Source of the DNA: Spinellus fusiger
Lineage: Eukaryota > Mucoromycota > Mucoromycetes > Mucorales > Phycomycetaceae
Length of the DNA stretch: 64,000 nucleotides
NCBI GenBank assembly: GCA_025094145.1
Contig: JALLLS010000097.1
Coordinates: 55,895 to 119,894, forward strand
Direction: 5' to 3'
Position 1 is the first letter of the stretch. Each line of letters opens with the position of its first letter. This document shows, in pieces, positions 21,501 to 33,286 of the stretch. A program made the position numbers and the translations under genes. The notes beneath the pieces were generated by a model. That model worked only from the letters and a program-made list of their open reading frames with translations. It did no database searches and had not been told where the DNA came from.

Positions 21501-23412
21501 TACAGTCACTCAAACCCAATCCACATCTTCTACACCTGTCAGTTCACCCATGTTAGGTTCACCTGTATCTAGTACTCCACCTGTTCTGTTGATGCCTAAA
21601 GAGCCCCCTCCTCCACAGCAACAAGGTGCAATGGCACAGTATGTACTTATCATGGCCTACCTTGTCATCACTGTTTGGTTTACCTCTATGCCACTAAGAG
21701 AGCGACGCAAACACATTACATTTATTATCCAGCGTCTGTTAGGTGGTAATCCTCCTGGAAAACCCATCGATGAACAGATATTCACTTGCATTGATATGCT
21801 GTCTCGCTTCAGTTTTGCTGACATTAGTCTCTCACCCAAGAAATCCCTTGTGACTAATGTGCTGATGGAGGAAATGCCCGGAGCCAAGAATAGCAGAACA
21901 TGGGTGTATGGTCATACATTGTTAACATTAAAGACATCCAAGGTGGTTGGATGGGTAGAAGCCACTATACGCCGACCCTCAGGCACCTTTTCCATGATGT
22001 GTAATATCCAAAACAAGATTAAATCAGAAGAAGTGGATTATAAAACACTACCAGCCATGCTTATGATGCAAAATCAACTGGATGTTCATAATATTGCTGC
22101 TGAAGTGATGGCTGCCACTGAAGAAGAGGGAGTTTTTACTTTACCAGAAGAAGATGCGCTTGGGATTAGTTTTCAAGAGATGCGTGAGGAAGAGACAAAG
22201 ATTAATGGCTCTAATTCTCGAAGACCCTCTGAGCATGGCATGCTGATGAATAATGCAGCTCATCATCGTTTAGATGGATTAACCATGTCACCAATGGCAG
22301 ACTCTGAGAGTGTGAAAGCCCCAGAAAGTTATTCTCGACGCCCTTCTCTTTCACAAAAAGGATTTTTGGATCTATTGAGCTCCAACAAATCTACACCGGA
22401 TCAAAATACTCGTAAAGAAGCAGAGGATAAGAAAGGTTTTATGATTAGAGAGATCATGGAGGATCTTCCCAGTGTATCCCAGTCAGCCTCCAGTATTCGA
22501 AAGACAGACCAGTGGATTGATCCAGGATTGATTTATTTACAACTTTATAACTATCCTGATATTACACGCTTAATGGATGCACCTCCCCTATTACCCGATG
22601 ACGATGCCACGCTTCGTACACTAGCTACACTAGATCGTATCCCTGTTGTTGATTTTCATAAGATTGGTGTCCTCTATGTTGGACCTAGGCAGAATCACGA
22701 AGTCCAGATTCTTGCCAATACTCACGGCTCTCCAGATTACATCAAGTTTCTTCATGGACTAGGCACTATTGAGAAACTCTGTGGTAGAACTGATAATACA
22801 GGTGGTCTTGATCGTGAAATGGACATTGATGGTCGCCATGCTTACTTTTGGAAAGATGATGTGACAGAAATGATATTTCATGTGGCTACAATGATGCCTA
22901 CTCACTTGGACCGTGATCCCCAATGTAGTGCCAAGAAGCGTCATATTGGAAATGACTATGTCTCTATTGTCTATAATGATTCTGGGACAGACTATACATT
23001 CAACACTCTACCAGGCCAATTTAACTTTGTCAATATTGTCATTTCTCCTCACTCCATCTCAAGTGAGTCTGTAGCAACCCAGGCACTGTGGGGAACAGAA
23101 AGTTCCTTTTTTCGAGTGGAAATGCAACGTCGTCCTGATATGCCTGATATTGGTCCAATCAGTGAACCCAAGCTTATTTCTGCTCAATCTCTTCCTGGAT
23201 TTGTTCGTCAAGTTGCACTGCATGCCAATATCTTTGCTCAAGTGCAATCGGGGGCCAATGGAAAGCGAGAGTATGTAGCTCACTGGCGAGAACGGCTGCG
23301 TCATATTAGACGTGTAAGAGATAGAGCCATGGCTGCACCTACACCTGCACCAGGAAAAACAAAGGAGCATACACCACTTGATCTCTTACTTGATTTTACA
23401 CGCTACACTTGA
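18514..23412 (+). CDS. tsc2: Tuberin, Tsc2-type Rheb GTPase-activating protein, 1615 aa, two exons
   Basis: GAP for the small GTPase Rheb, acting in the TSC complex that restrains TORC1 at lysosome/vacuole membranes. Exons are 18514-20674 and 20726-23412, joined in phase across a 51-nt GT...AG intron (4848 coding bases, 1616 codons with stop). The N-terminal ~700 residues form a helical-repeat (HEAT-like) region corresponding to the tuberin N-terminal domains. Ser-rich linkers follow at about 630-650 and 1235-1310. The RapGAP domain spans roughly 1340-1550: KIGVLYVGPRQ near 1366, then KKRHIGNDYVSIVYND, with N1463 at the position of the catalytic asparagine thumb, GQFNFVNIVISP, and LPGFVRQVALHANIF before a basic C-terminal tail (RLRHIRRVRDR). 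The length lies between fission yeast Tsc2 (about 1340) and human tuberin (about 1800). No disruption is seen. Confidence 0.95.
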
Positions 23413-23977
23413 TGTTGTTTTTCATTCCACTTCCTTTTCATGCTTTAATTCTTCTTACCTGTTTCTTTGTTTATCTTTTTTCTTTTAAAACATTACATTT
23501 TGCATATTATTACCATTTCAACAGTTATAGCATCAGCACTGGCGCTGATAGTTATAACAATTTTTCTTCATCTTTTCATTAGGATTTAATAAAATGAAAT
23601 CATTATCAACGAACACACATCAAGTTAGACGATATTGTCGTGGGAGAAATATAAATATAAATATATACAAGATCTATGTAGGGCTAATTGCACTTGGCTA
23701 ATATAATCTCTTTTCCTAAAAAATAATAATAATATCACCACCACCACCACCACCACCACTACTTCAAAAAAGAAGAAATCATACAGAGAAGAAAAGGGAG
23801 TATTATTCAAAACCAACTACCAATGATCCGAGCTCCCACTACCGAAAGAGTTGGGACATAGTTTATTAGCATAAAACAAGCTATAGGATATATAGACTAG
23901 AGTCATAGAAGAATGATAAAATAATCAATATTTATTTTATTTTATTTCTCATTCTAGCTTAATAGCATTCTTTGAAT
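23413..23977. terminator. Tsc2 3' region with hairpin and poly-A signal
   Basis: A stem-loop at 23524-23558 pairs GTTATAGCATCAGC with GCTGATAGTTATAAC around a short loop, and an AATAAA at 23588-23593 follows. A (CCA)n run at 23739-23759 and AT-rich sequence fill the rest. No gene is seen. Confidence 0.55.
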
Positions 23978-26900
23978 ATGAACACTGCTAAAAGGTAATA
24001 CTCGATCTACTGTCTGTCTTAATGACTTAATCTTATTAGCACTAGTCCGTCCAATCCATCATCCAACTCCTCTCTCCACAGAATCGACTCTTCTCTCAAG
24101 TACCTTTCTCATGCCTCAGAAATGATGTCGCTACTTAAACTACAAACCTTTGAACGATGGATGGGTGGTAAAGACACTGTCATCTTCCTAATCAACTCAT
24201 ATCCATAGAATTCTCTTATTATATGGTATATTTAGTCACTCTTCCAGGATTTTTATGCCTTACCGATAACTATATATGCTTCTATGGTGCTCTCCTATGG
24301 AAAGAGGTAATCATTAATGAACACAGATACTCCACCATCCTCCAATGAGACCTAAGCGTGTACTTTCTATTATATTTCTATATTTATATTTATATATTTA
24401 ATAAAAAAATAAAAATAAAAAAACCCATATTACTCTAGAATAGTCTGAAAAATCGGGTTATCTATCAAAAAAAGCGCCATCGTACATCGCCACGTCCTAG
24501 AAGATACTTTTTTGAATTACGCAACCATGTCTTTTCATGGTACATGTCAGCCGAAGATAAATATACACCTTTAGGTGTTCTTCATCTTAAACATGTTATT
24601 CGAGTGAACAAGTCAACCAAACTACTTGAGTTGATATTAGTGACTCACTAACAGCAATATTCTCTTTTGGCATATTCTGAAGTCTCCCTGAAAGAATGGT
24701 AAAGGAAGTCTATATATTTAATATTTATCTTTGTAGTTTAGGTTGAATGAATTGCAAAAGGCTGTATTTGTGGCCAAGAATGTTAACAGTACCTTTCTGG
24801 TGGTCATAACCCTTTTCTAATATTACTCATATTGAGAAAGTGCAGGATTTTGATCTTGTAGATTATCCAATGATAAAAGTGGCTATGAATGAATAATCAC
24901 GTAGTCATGACGAAGAGGTATGTCTTTCATACATACCGTCTTATGTATTTCTAATGACAAGGATAGATGGTACTATTCTTCTTTTTTCCTAAGTATCACT
25001 GTGGTATTGAGTAAGCTGAGAAGATAGAATCAAGAACATTAATATCAAAAAGGACGATCAGCAAGTATCTCTACCTGATACACTGTTCGGAAGTTTCACC
25101 AGCCATTGATGAAGGCAGACACTAATACAGACACTAAAGCTGATTATGCTTCAACTACAGCAGTAGAGGAAAATGTATCCCACTCGTTACCACCTCAGTC
25201 TCAATGCTTAGAAGCTAACTCAAAGGAAAGATTATTGTCTACAAGATCCATAGCCATCGAAATAAAATACACACTGTCAAGAATGCCACGCACTATTTCA
25301 CATGCCATTCACTTTGAATGGGCTAATGAATCACTGTCCCCTCATCTGCCTGGCAACGATACATCTCAATATAAAGTAGTAGAGTATCTTCCTAAGTCTC
25401 TTCCTAGTGTCACCCCAACATCTCCACAACAAGAAGCCAGGAAAGCCAATCGATGTAAAAGCCATTCTACTAGCACATTGAGAGACCTTTCTCTTTATTC
25501 GTCTGGACTATGTGAAAATAAAGAACAAGAAAACAAATCCATGAAAAATGAAGTGGATACATTAATTTCAAGATCATGTAGAGCGGATGTGTATGATATG
25601 AGCCCATACGAGAACATAGATATATTAACAGAAAAGGTGCTTGCTTACCTTTACTCTAAGGGACTTGATAAATCAGGGTGGATCAGCATCGAGTTCCTAT
25701 TACTGAAGAAACAAAAGAATAGACTAGAAGGTATGCCTAATCACTCTCTACAGACAATGAGAGAAGATCAAGCATATCATAGAAAGATAAAGGAGAGCCT
25801 GATTGATCACTTTGGAATGTTTAGTGAAGAAGAACCAGTAAGAGCTGGTATGTTGTTATTTATCTATTCCTTTGTTTTTTGACTCGTTAAAATTCTGTTT
25901 ATATAATACCATTTAGTATTCGATATTTCAATATGGAAAGTACTTCGTTATCATGGAAAGTTATACCTGACATCACAAAACGTCTGCTTGTACTCTAAAC
26001 TGGTGATCTATCATCAAAAAGTAAAAAGACATCCACTCTTAAGTTCTTGTCGTCTTACATATATTATTTTATAGGTTATTGTCCCTAACCAAGAGGTAGT
26101 TCATATTCAGCGACTAAGACACTATGGTTCTCATTTCTTCTTTGGTCTGGGTATCACTTTTTAAAATATGCAACAAGAGGTAAACACTCTATTTTACATA
26201 TGTTTTTTATATTAACATAAATGGTGAGAAATCAAGATGTGCTTTGAGTTTTCTACCCAAGAATTAAGAGATCGCTGCTATTCTGCATTTTATCTTTCTT
26301 CTCTATTAAATTCTGACTCACCTCCTATTCAAGGCCCTTCACCAATGCATATTAATTCGATTGTTCTGTCAGAATTTCTCTTTAGGTGTCAAAATCATAT
26401 ACCACTCATAGAAAAGTATAGTAGGTTGAAAATACATTTGATAGTCTCATAATAATGTGTAAATAACTCCTGATTGACCCTACATTTGTTACTCCTCAGG
26501 TGGACCTCCTTTACTCTATTCTATTGAGACCTTCAAATCACAACAGCATCATGTCTCACCAAAACCTATGCGTATAACATGTCTTACTATTGGATCAAGA
26601 GGCGGTGTCCAACTGTACATTGCATCGTGTAAACAGTTAATGCGTGATGGCCATAGTTGCTGTATTGTATCACACGAAGAGTATAAAGATTGGGTAGAAG
26701 AGCACAACATTGAATTCAAATCACTTGGTGGGGATCCTGGTGGTCTCATGGTAAGTTGAATAAAGCTAGAAAATAATCACTCCACTTATGATTGTAAAGA
26801 AATTGTGTGTAGACAATAGTTTTTTATCTGTTGGATGTATTCGAAAAGGCTTCTCCATTGTAAGTTATTTAATGATTATTTTAAATTGTATTTTTTCCTA

Positions 26901-28091
26901 ATAAGATTTTTTTTAAAAAAAACAGTTCTATGAATGGTTTGAGGTGCTTCTGGAAACAGTATGGACTGTTTGTCAAGGAACAGAACTCTTAATCGAAATT
27001 TTAAGTGTTATGGTAGAAATTCATATAGCAGAAAAATTAGGTATGCTATATTATTATTATTATTATAATAATAATAATAGAAATCACACTAAAAAACAAC
27101 TCTATAGGAATACACTATTTTCGATCCATGCCATTTCCATAGACACAAACTACTCATTTCCACATCCATTTTCAATCTATAATTCGAACCACAGAAGTAT
27201 CTATAATGATATGCCTTATTCGATAATTGACAGGGCACTCTGGGCTGGCGTTCAGAAACAATTTAATGTATTTAGACGTAAAAGACTTAATCTACCTACT
27301 ACAGCTCTCGAACGATTAGCCTTCTGGTGTGTTCCTTATATTCATTCACTCAGTCCTCATATTGTGTCTCCACCTCGAGATTGGCCCATTATGTTCATGT
27401 CACAGGTTATTGGTTTCTTGATAATTCTAATCATTTATAGAAACCCAGTGAGAAATTAATGTCTTTTATCAACCTCCAAGATAGACGACTTATTATTTAC
27501 ATTGAATTTGGATCGATTGTTGTACCTGATCCTGAAGCCCTGAGCCGAGTTGTCATTGAAGCAGTTTTAAAAGCAGATGTAAGGGCCATTATCACTAAAG
27601 ACTGGTCTTCACGCCTGAAAGATCGATAAATCACACAGAAAGATTACCCATCCATTGATATACTGAAGAAATACCACGGAAGAATCCTTAGCTTTTCCTC
27701 TATCCCTCACAACTGGCTATTTCCCAAAATTCAAGGTGTGATTCATCATGGAGGAGTGGGAACTACAGCAGCTGGGTTGAGAGCTGGGTTGCCTACAGTC
27801 ATCAAGCCATTTTTTGGAGATCAGAGGTTTTGGGGACAGCGTGTGAAAGAACTTGGTGTTGGCGTATGTATTACAAAATTAACAGTGAACAAACTATATG
27901 ATGCTTTAATGAAAATATCAAGTTCTCTATGTATTATATCAAAGGCAAAAGTATCCAAAAGGTAATAAGTTTTTTCAACAAAGATGGATAAGAAAGGGCT
28001 ACTTTTTCTTATTTTTCATTAGGAAAACAGTGCAGAATTTGCAGTCCAATGTATTTACCGTGAAATGAAAATGGCAAAAAGAAATTCTTAA
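23978..28091 (+). pseudogene. ATG26: Sterol 3-beta-glucosyltransferase (ATG26/UGT51 type), decayed
   Basis: The normal enzyme transfers glucose from UDP-glucose to membrane sterols. Its full domain order is still visible. The first GRAM half is at about 24220-24310 (LPGFLCLTDNYICFYGALLW). The PH domain is at 24450-24620 (KSGYLSKK, then after a shift VFSWYMSAEDKYTPLGVLHL), continuing near 24745 (LNELQKAVFVAKN). The long linker is open at 25109-25865. The second GRAM segment follows (LRYHGKLYLTSQNVCLYSKL, VIVPNQEVVHIQRL) and then the GT domain from 26568, where the usual SRGDVQPY reads SRGGVQLY. The donor-binding block HHGGVGTTAAGLRAGLPT is at 27744-27797, and the tail ENSAEFAVQCIYREMKMAKR ends at TAA 28091. 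Frameshifts occur in the PH domain, and stops interrupt conserved blocks (for example TAA after RLKDR near 27628). Some breaks could be missed introns, but not all. Confidence 0.85.
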
Positions 28092-28682
28092 CCGATATCA
28101 GATGAAAATAAAAATAAAATTTTATCAATACTATCATTTAAGTAGCTGATAGGAAAAGATGAATCCAATAAAAGTAAATTAGTGATAGTGCAAAAGAATC
28201 GGGGGCCCTATTTAATTCTGCAATCTTTCTACACACCAGGAGATTTTTCTGGCCTTTAAACGGTGATACCTCCTTCCTTTTACGAGGGTCCCAAATTTTG
28301 CCCTTTTATGGAACAATGATTAAAATCAAAAGGTAAGTATCTAAATTTTTATTTCTTTTTGTAGTATACCTCAATATTAAATTGTATGTCGGATAATCAC
28401 TTTCCATAAATAGAGATCTCGATCATCCCAGTCAATAGAAACACAAACTACTTAAAAGAGAACCATACAATAGAAGAAGAGTTAGTAGCAAGGCGTATAT
28501 CTAAAGGATGATACTTAAGCAAAAGGGGGATTTCCATAGCTTTTATTGGTAGATAGAATTAATTAGAAAAGTATGAAAGAAGTGTGAAAGACCCATCAAT
28601 ATAGATCAGACTTTGTTTACTCTTTGAACTGTCCGGATCTCCCTTTGGTTAAACCCAAAGACGACATGTATTATCAATAGAA
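28092..28682. other. Spacer with dispersed repeat
   Basis: Contains the second copy of the leader-like repeat (28230-28384). The remainder is AT-rich, without a supported gene. Confidence 0.5.
28230..28384 (-). repeat. Dispersed repeat copy 2 (retroelement leader-like)
   Basis: Matches 6614-6770, including ACACACCAGGAGATTTTTCT, CCTTTTATGGAAC and ATACCTCAATAT. Here no gag-like frame follows, so it is an isolated copy. Confidence 0.8.
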
Positions 28683-30047
28683 TACAGTCACACACAATTG
28701 AATTTAATACTTGCCTAAATTTTAATAAAAAAAAACACATTTTTTTTGCATAAAACTCTTCTTCTTTCCAAATATTATTAAACCAACACAACATGTCAGA
28801 TCCATATTTAAAAACTCACACTCGTGGAGAATATGATAAAGCAGAAGATAAAAAGCTATAGGGCATTTATTACCTGTTTAAGGCTGGATTAAAATTGACT
28901 ATCATCTCAACTATGTTTGCGATGAAAAGGCCCACAGTTCAAAATATTATCAGAAACATCAAATAATGTAGGTCACCATTGCGTTTTAAGAGTCATGGAA
29001 AACCTAAAAATAAAATAAAACCAGTGAGAGGGACCTCAGACACCTGGAAAAGGTCATTAGAGAGGACCCATTTGCCTCATATAATCAGTTGAAATTGGAA
29101 ATGTTGAAGATTCAGGTTGATGTATGTAGAAACACCATGATCAGTTACTTCAATCAGTTAGAATTCGGATCTTTTTCTTTATCTCACAAGTCAACCTAAA
29201 TTGAAATAACACAAAGAAAAGTGAGTTGGCTGGGCTAAAGAACATGTCGATTGGACGAACGACCAGTGGAAAGGCGTTGTCTGGTCTGATGAGTCCAGGT
29301 ATACCGTGAAAGGGAACGATAGAGGTGCCCATGTAATCATAAAAGTTGGAGAAAGGTATGATCCTAATCTTATTGTTTTAACAACGAAGTTTGGTGGCGG
29401 TGGGGTCATGCTTTGGAGCTGTTTTTTGTGCGGGCGGATTTGGCCCATTAGTCCTTGTTGATGGCACTGTAAACCAAGGCAAATATATCAATATTTTGGC
29501 TGGTGAGTTTTATCCTTGATTCATAGAATTGCATCAGAAAAAATACAGGGAGTTTCTTTTACAAAAATATGGTGCTAGTTGTCATACTGGGGCCTATGCC
29601 AGATGGTGGAAAGAGACGCATCAAATTAGAGGCTTTGAGTACTGGCCCTCACAAAGTCCCGACTTAAACCCAATTGAACATGTCTGGTGGGCCTTGGAAA
29701 GACGAATCGAGGAAAGAATGGTATCTATTATCAATGTTGAAAGTTTGAGGGCTCTAATTGCAGAGGAGTGGAAGAGGGTTGGTGTTGAACTTGCACAACG
29801 ATGAGTTCAAAGTATGACAGATAGATGCCAGGCTATAATTGATGCCAAAGGAGGCTATAAAAATATTAACTATATTATTATTATTATCATTATATTCTCA
29901 ATAATTAAATATTTTGAGCTTTAGTTTGTGAAAGTCTGAAGCTTCTAGATCAAATGTAGAGTGTTTTATGTAATGTTGAACATATCCTAAATATTTCGTC
30001 CTGAAATTTATTTTCAAAAGTATTAAATTCAATTGTGTATGACTATA
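28683..30047 (+). mobile_element. Tc1-like element with terminal repeats (family B), inactive
   Basis: 1365 bp. Left terminus TACAGTCACACACAATTGAA continues AATTTAATACTT, and its inverted counterpart ends at 30047 (TATAGTCATACACAATTGAA when complemented), about 30 bases in all. Transposase pieces: MSDPYLKTHTRGEYDKAEDK from 28793; a helix-turn-helix remnant ending TVQNIIRNIK; WTNDQWKGVVWSDESRYTVK around 29256 (first Asp); GASCHTGAYARWWKE near 29570, where the expected second Asp is replaced by Tyr; and YWPSQSPDLNPIEHVWWALE at 29640 (final Glu). An early stop after residue 21 and at least two frameshifts inactivate it. Confidence 0.88.
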
Positions 30048-31054
30048 ATATATTTATATAAAAGACAACTCCATTACCAGCATTTAGCGGAGACATTTAA
30101 AAGATATAGATGTCAAAGACTAATAGTGGCTACTAAGAGTATCCCAACAAACTGTTTATCTGATCCTTTAAAATAAAAATAAAATATCTATATTCTGAGT
30201 CCCAGAAGCTTAATTTGGAGGGTTTGGTCAAATTCTTGAACTTTTCTATTTCATTATTGTTGTGAAATCACTTCCCATAAAGAATAGTGTGTTTGGCATA
30301 GGCTTTTTACCTTCATTTCATGGGAAATGACCTTAACTATCTTGTCACTCATATATTGGTCTATCTAATAGTGCCTTATCTAACCACATAAAGATATTCT
30401 CTGTCTTTCTGTACACTTTTTGTACGAAGACTGGGATTATATATATTAAAGTGGAGAACTTATAACAGAGAAAACAGTGTACCTTTTAGAATTCCGAAAG
30501 AGTACTAGTTAATTTTCTTTAGTTTATTCTCATGTTTTCCTCGGTGTATCATAACTCTATTATTATTATTACTTTATATATTTATATAAAAATACTGAAC
30601 ATAGTATCTATAGATATTGAGAAGGATTTTAGAAGCTATAAAAAATTCATTAGTAATAAATCTAGTTAAATGACTATGAATAATGATCACAATAGAAAGT
30701 GCACAATCTACTGAAAATTAAGACACTATCTGATAGATAAATGATTGTTTATTTTAGTTAATTAAAATCATGAATTCCATAAATAAGATTCTATTAAATG
30801 ATTAACATATAAAGATCATGATACAAATATAAAATTCATTTGATTATTTCAACAACAGAACAGTAATATAATAACAGGCATAGATATTATCAAAGCTATC
30901 TATAGTCTATAAGTTAAAGGGCTTCAATTAAGAAAAAGAAATTGGATAATGGAGTCACATCTTATATTGATATTTATCTGGACTATCTTGAAATTGAAAA
31001 ATAATAGTCCATGAACATTCAACATAATATATACCATTTTATTCACAATCTTTA
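30048..31054. other. AT-rich spacer, nothing recognised
   Basis: About 1 kb of very AT-rich sequence between the Tc1 copy and the 3' end of the minus-strand ORF. No repeat or coding signal is clear. Confidence 0.5.
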
Positions 31055-32926
31055 TCAAGGACATATAGTTCTTGAGTATAGGTCATAGAAATCTATAGAA
31101 TAGGCTATATATTTTTGACAATCTTCCTGTGTAATTTTTGATGCATATTTATGCACTCTATCTAAGATATCTTCTTCCACACACAGTAAGTCCGTACATA
31201 TATTTTCCTTAAGATCTGACAAAAATTTATCAGTAGGATTAAACATGAGCGAGTATGGAGGCATAAACTTAATATTGTAGCCTCGTTCAATAATAATGTC
31301 TACATTGGCCTTATGGTTGAGCCAATACATATATTTTGAGATAATCCAGGACCCTTTCAATCCAGCTTGGTCCATACAATCCATTAACCTTTCGAAATAT
31401 TCAAAGTCATTAATATCATTTAAGCCTTTTGAGAATAACTTAATATCCATGTTGAATACACCATTATGAGAAATGGCACCTCTAATACACCATTTGCCTC
31501 CTGATCTTGCATGAATACCGTTTTCAAATCTCATTCGATTATTGGTTCCTACTGAATTATTGTAAAATGATTTATATTGAACAAAGACTGCCCTCTCGAA
31601 AAACTTAGGGATCATAAGACATCCATCGACAAAAATCTTTCTATTCATCTCGAGATCAAAAGGTTTCTTGGTAGATAGCCTATTAGATTTTACACAGTCT
31701 TTATATACTGTCATAGAGTTGTTCTCTTCCGATGAAATAGTCGAAATATCACTGAGATAAAGATCTTCATTGATTGGTTCTTTTGTCTTGGTAGCTCTTT
31801 TGTTGAGACTGGGTTGACTAAGTGATAACTCAACCTTTTCAATGAGTGCCTTGATACTGGAGGGATTTCTGTATTCATCAACAAGATTCTTCAGTGTAGA
31901 AGGGGGTATACTGTACTGCTCAGAGACAAAACGATAAGAGCAGGCTTTCACCAAGTAGGCATATACTGCCCGTTCAATTGTTGATTTATCGTACTTCTGA
32001 TACTTTTCTCGTGTTTTATATGGCGTACGCTTTACCGCGTTTATATTGATGACAAGCTGAGTCTTCACTTCTTCCATTTTTACTATTTTTGATTTATCTT
32101 TCTTCATATCTTTCTTCATATTTTCTTCGTCCACTTTTTCTTGATCTGACCTTATCGTCTTTTTTTTCTTGGATTTTTTCTCATTGATAGTTTCAGCCTT
32201 ATTGTTAACCTTTTCTGGCTCATCTTCACTTGTCTTCTTAATTCTTAATTCTTTGCTTATTTCCATTTCATTTGGCTTTAGCATTTCATTTTTCTTAGAT
32301 CTCTTTTCCTTGACAGTCTTGATTTTTATGTTTACTTCTCGTTTCATCAGTTCATTCTTTTTCATAGTTCTCATCTCCTCATCAATATTTTCTGACATCA
32401 TTTCATCCATATTCTTAGTTCTCTCCTCTTCTTTTGACTTCAACATTTTCTTTTTCTTTTTTCTTTCTTTCTCTTCAACATCTACTTTTATATTTTCTTT
32501 CTTTAGCCCACTTATATTCTCTTTCTTCTTGGCTCTTTCCTCTTTCTCTGGATTCAGCCTTTTCTTCTTTTTTTTATCGTCGGCATCTACTTTTATATCT
32601 TCTTTCTTTAGCTCACTTATATTCCCTTTCTTCTTGGCTCTCTCCTCTTCCTCTGGATTCATCTTTTTCTTCTTCTTTTTCTTGGTTTCTTTTTTCTCAT
32701 CAGCACCTACTTTTATATTTTCCTCCTTTAACCCCTTCTTATTCACTTTTTTCTTCACTTTTTCTATTTTCATTTTTTCTTTAGTCTTTACTCTTTTTTC
32801 CATATCTGAGCTTATCAGATCCAGCCTCTTGGGTTCCTTTTCTTTATATGTCTTTTCTTCATTGGATGATTTGAGAGAAACCATGTTAAAGTATAATGTG
32901 GATTTTCTTGAATTCTTTCCTCTCAC
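31055..32926 (-). CDS. DDE transposase-derived protein with lysine-rich repeat N-terminus, 623 aa
   Basis: A single intact exon. Residues 1-290 are highly charged (Lys/Glu) and include about three imperfect ~35-residue repeats at 66-100, 106-140 and 141-175 built on KENIKVDADEKKKKK and EERAKKKENIS. Residues 315-355 form a helix-turn-helix (SYRFVSEQYSIPPSTLKNLV). Residues 428-575 resemble the IS630/Tc1-type DDE_3 domain: IFVDG, GGKWCIRGAISHNGVF, NDFEYFERLMDCMDQAGLKG, and GYNIKFMPPYSLMFNPTDKF. In related transposases the middle block reads like MDNxxxH; here it is YMYWLNH, so the second catalytic Asp is missing, and the final Glu of NPIE is Asp in NPTD. No terminal repeats border the gene. An open frame of this length among decayed transposons suggests either recent origin or selection as a domesticated gene. 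Function is unknown. Confidence 0.8.
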   Translation of the reverse strand: MRGKNSRKSTLYFNMVSLKSSNEEKTYKEKEPKRLDLISSDMEKRVKTKEKMKIEKVKKKVNKKGLKEENIKVGADEKKETKKKKKKKMNPEEEERAKKKGNISELKKEDIKVDADDKKKKKRLNPEKEERAKKKENISGLKKENIKVDVEEKERKKKKKMLKSKEEERTKNMDEMMSENIDEEMRTMKKNELMKREVNIKIKTVKEKRSKKNEMLKPNEMEISKELRIKKTSEDEPEKVNNKAETINEKKSKKKKTIRSDQEKVDEENMKKDMKKDKSKIVKMEEVKTQLVININAVKRTPYKTREKYQKYDKSTIERAVYAYLVKACSYRFVSEQYSIPPSTLKNLVDEYRNPSSIKALIEKVELSLSQPSLNKRATKTKEPINEDLYLSDISTISSEENNSMTVYKDCVKSNRLSTKKPFDLEMNRKIFVDGCLMIPKFFERAVFVQYKSFYNNSVGTNNRMRFENGIHARSGGKWCIRGAISHNGVFNMDIKLFSKGLNDINDFEYFERLMDCMDQAGLKGSWIISKYMYWLNHKANVDIIIERGYNIKFMPPYSLMFNPTDKFLSDLKENICTDLLCVEEDILDRVHKYASKITQEDCQKYIAYSIDFYDLYSRTICP

Positions 32927-33152
32927 ACGAGTAGTAGAAACTGGTAAAGAATACTAGTTTATTATATTAGGGTCTATAAATTTAACTTATTCAAGTATAA
33001 ATCAGTAAGACGTTTGTACCATAGTCCATGTTAAGGCTTTGTTACTCAGTTTAATTTCTTGCAGCTTTTGCAGTTAAGTACGAGTACAAAGTTCAGCAAA
33101 CCTTTCCTTTACAGTTTTGTTTAATTTCCATTTTCATATACACTGTTTTTGA

Positions 33153-33286
33153 AAATTATTCGTTCACTTTCTGAAATAAATCTTGTTTAATATTTTTGAA
33201 CGAAAAATTTGTTGAGCCCATACAAAAAATGAATGAAATAAACTTTTCTTTAATAAAGTTCATTTCAAAAAGTGAACAAATCATTT
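33153..33286. repeat. 134-bp imperfect inverted repeat (MITE-like)
   Basis: The left arm AAATTATTCGTTCACTTTCT and right arm (complement) AAATGATTTGTTCACTTTTT match at about 22 of 25 positions, continuing with GAAAT. The middle is AT-rich. It lies about 230 bases upstream of the DDE-derived ORF. Confidence 0.6.

Noticed and set aside
32169..32957. Plus-strand frame of 262 codons, Ser/Phe-rich
   Set aside because: Mirror of the Lys/Glu codons of the DDE-derived gene; composition (FFFFF, SSS) is explained entirely by AAG/AAA and GAA codons on the other strand.
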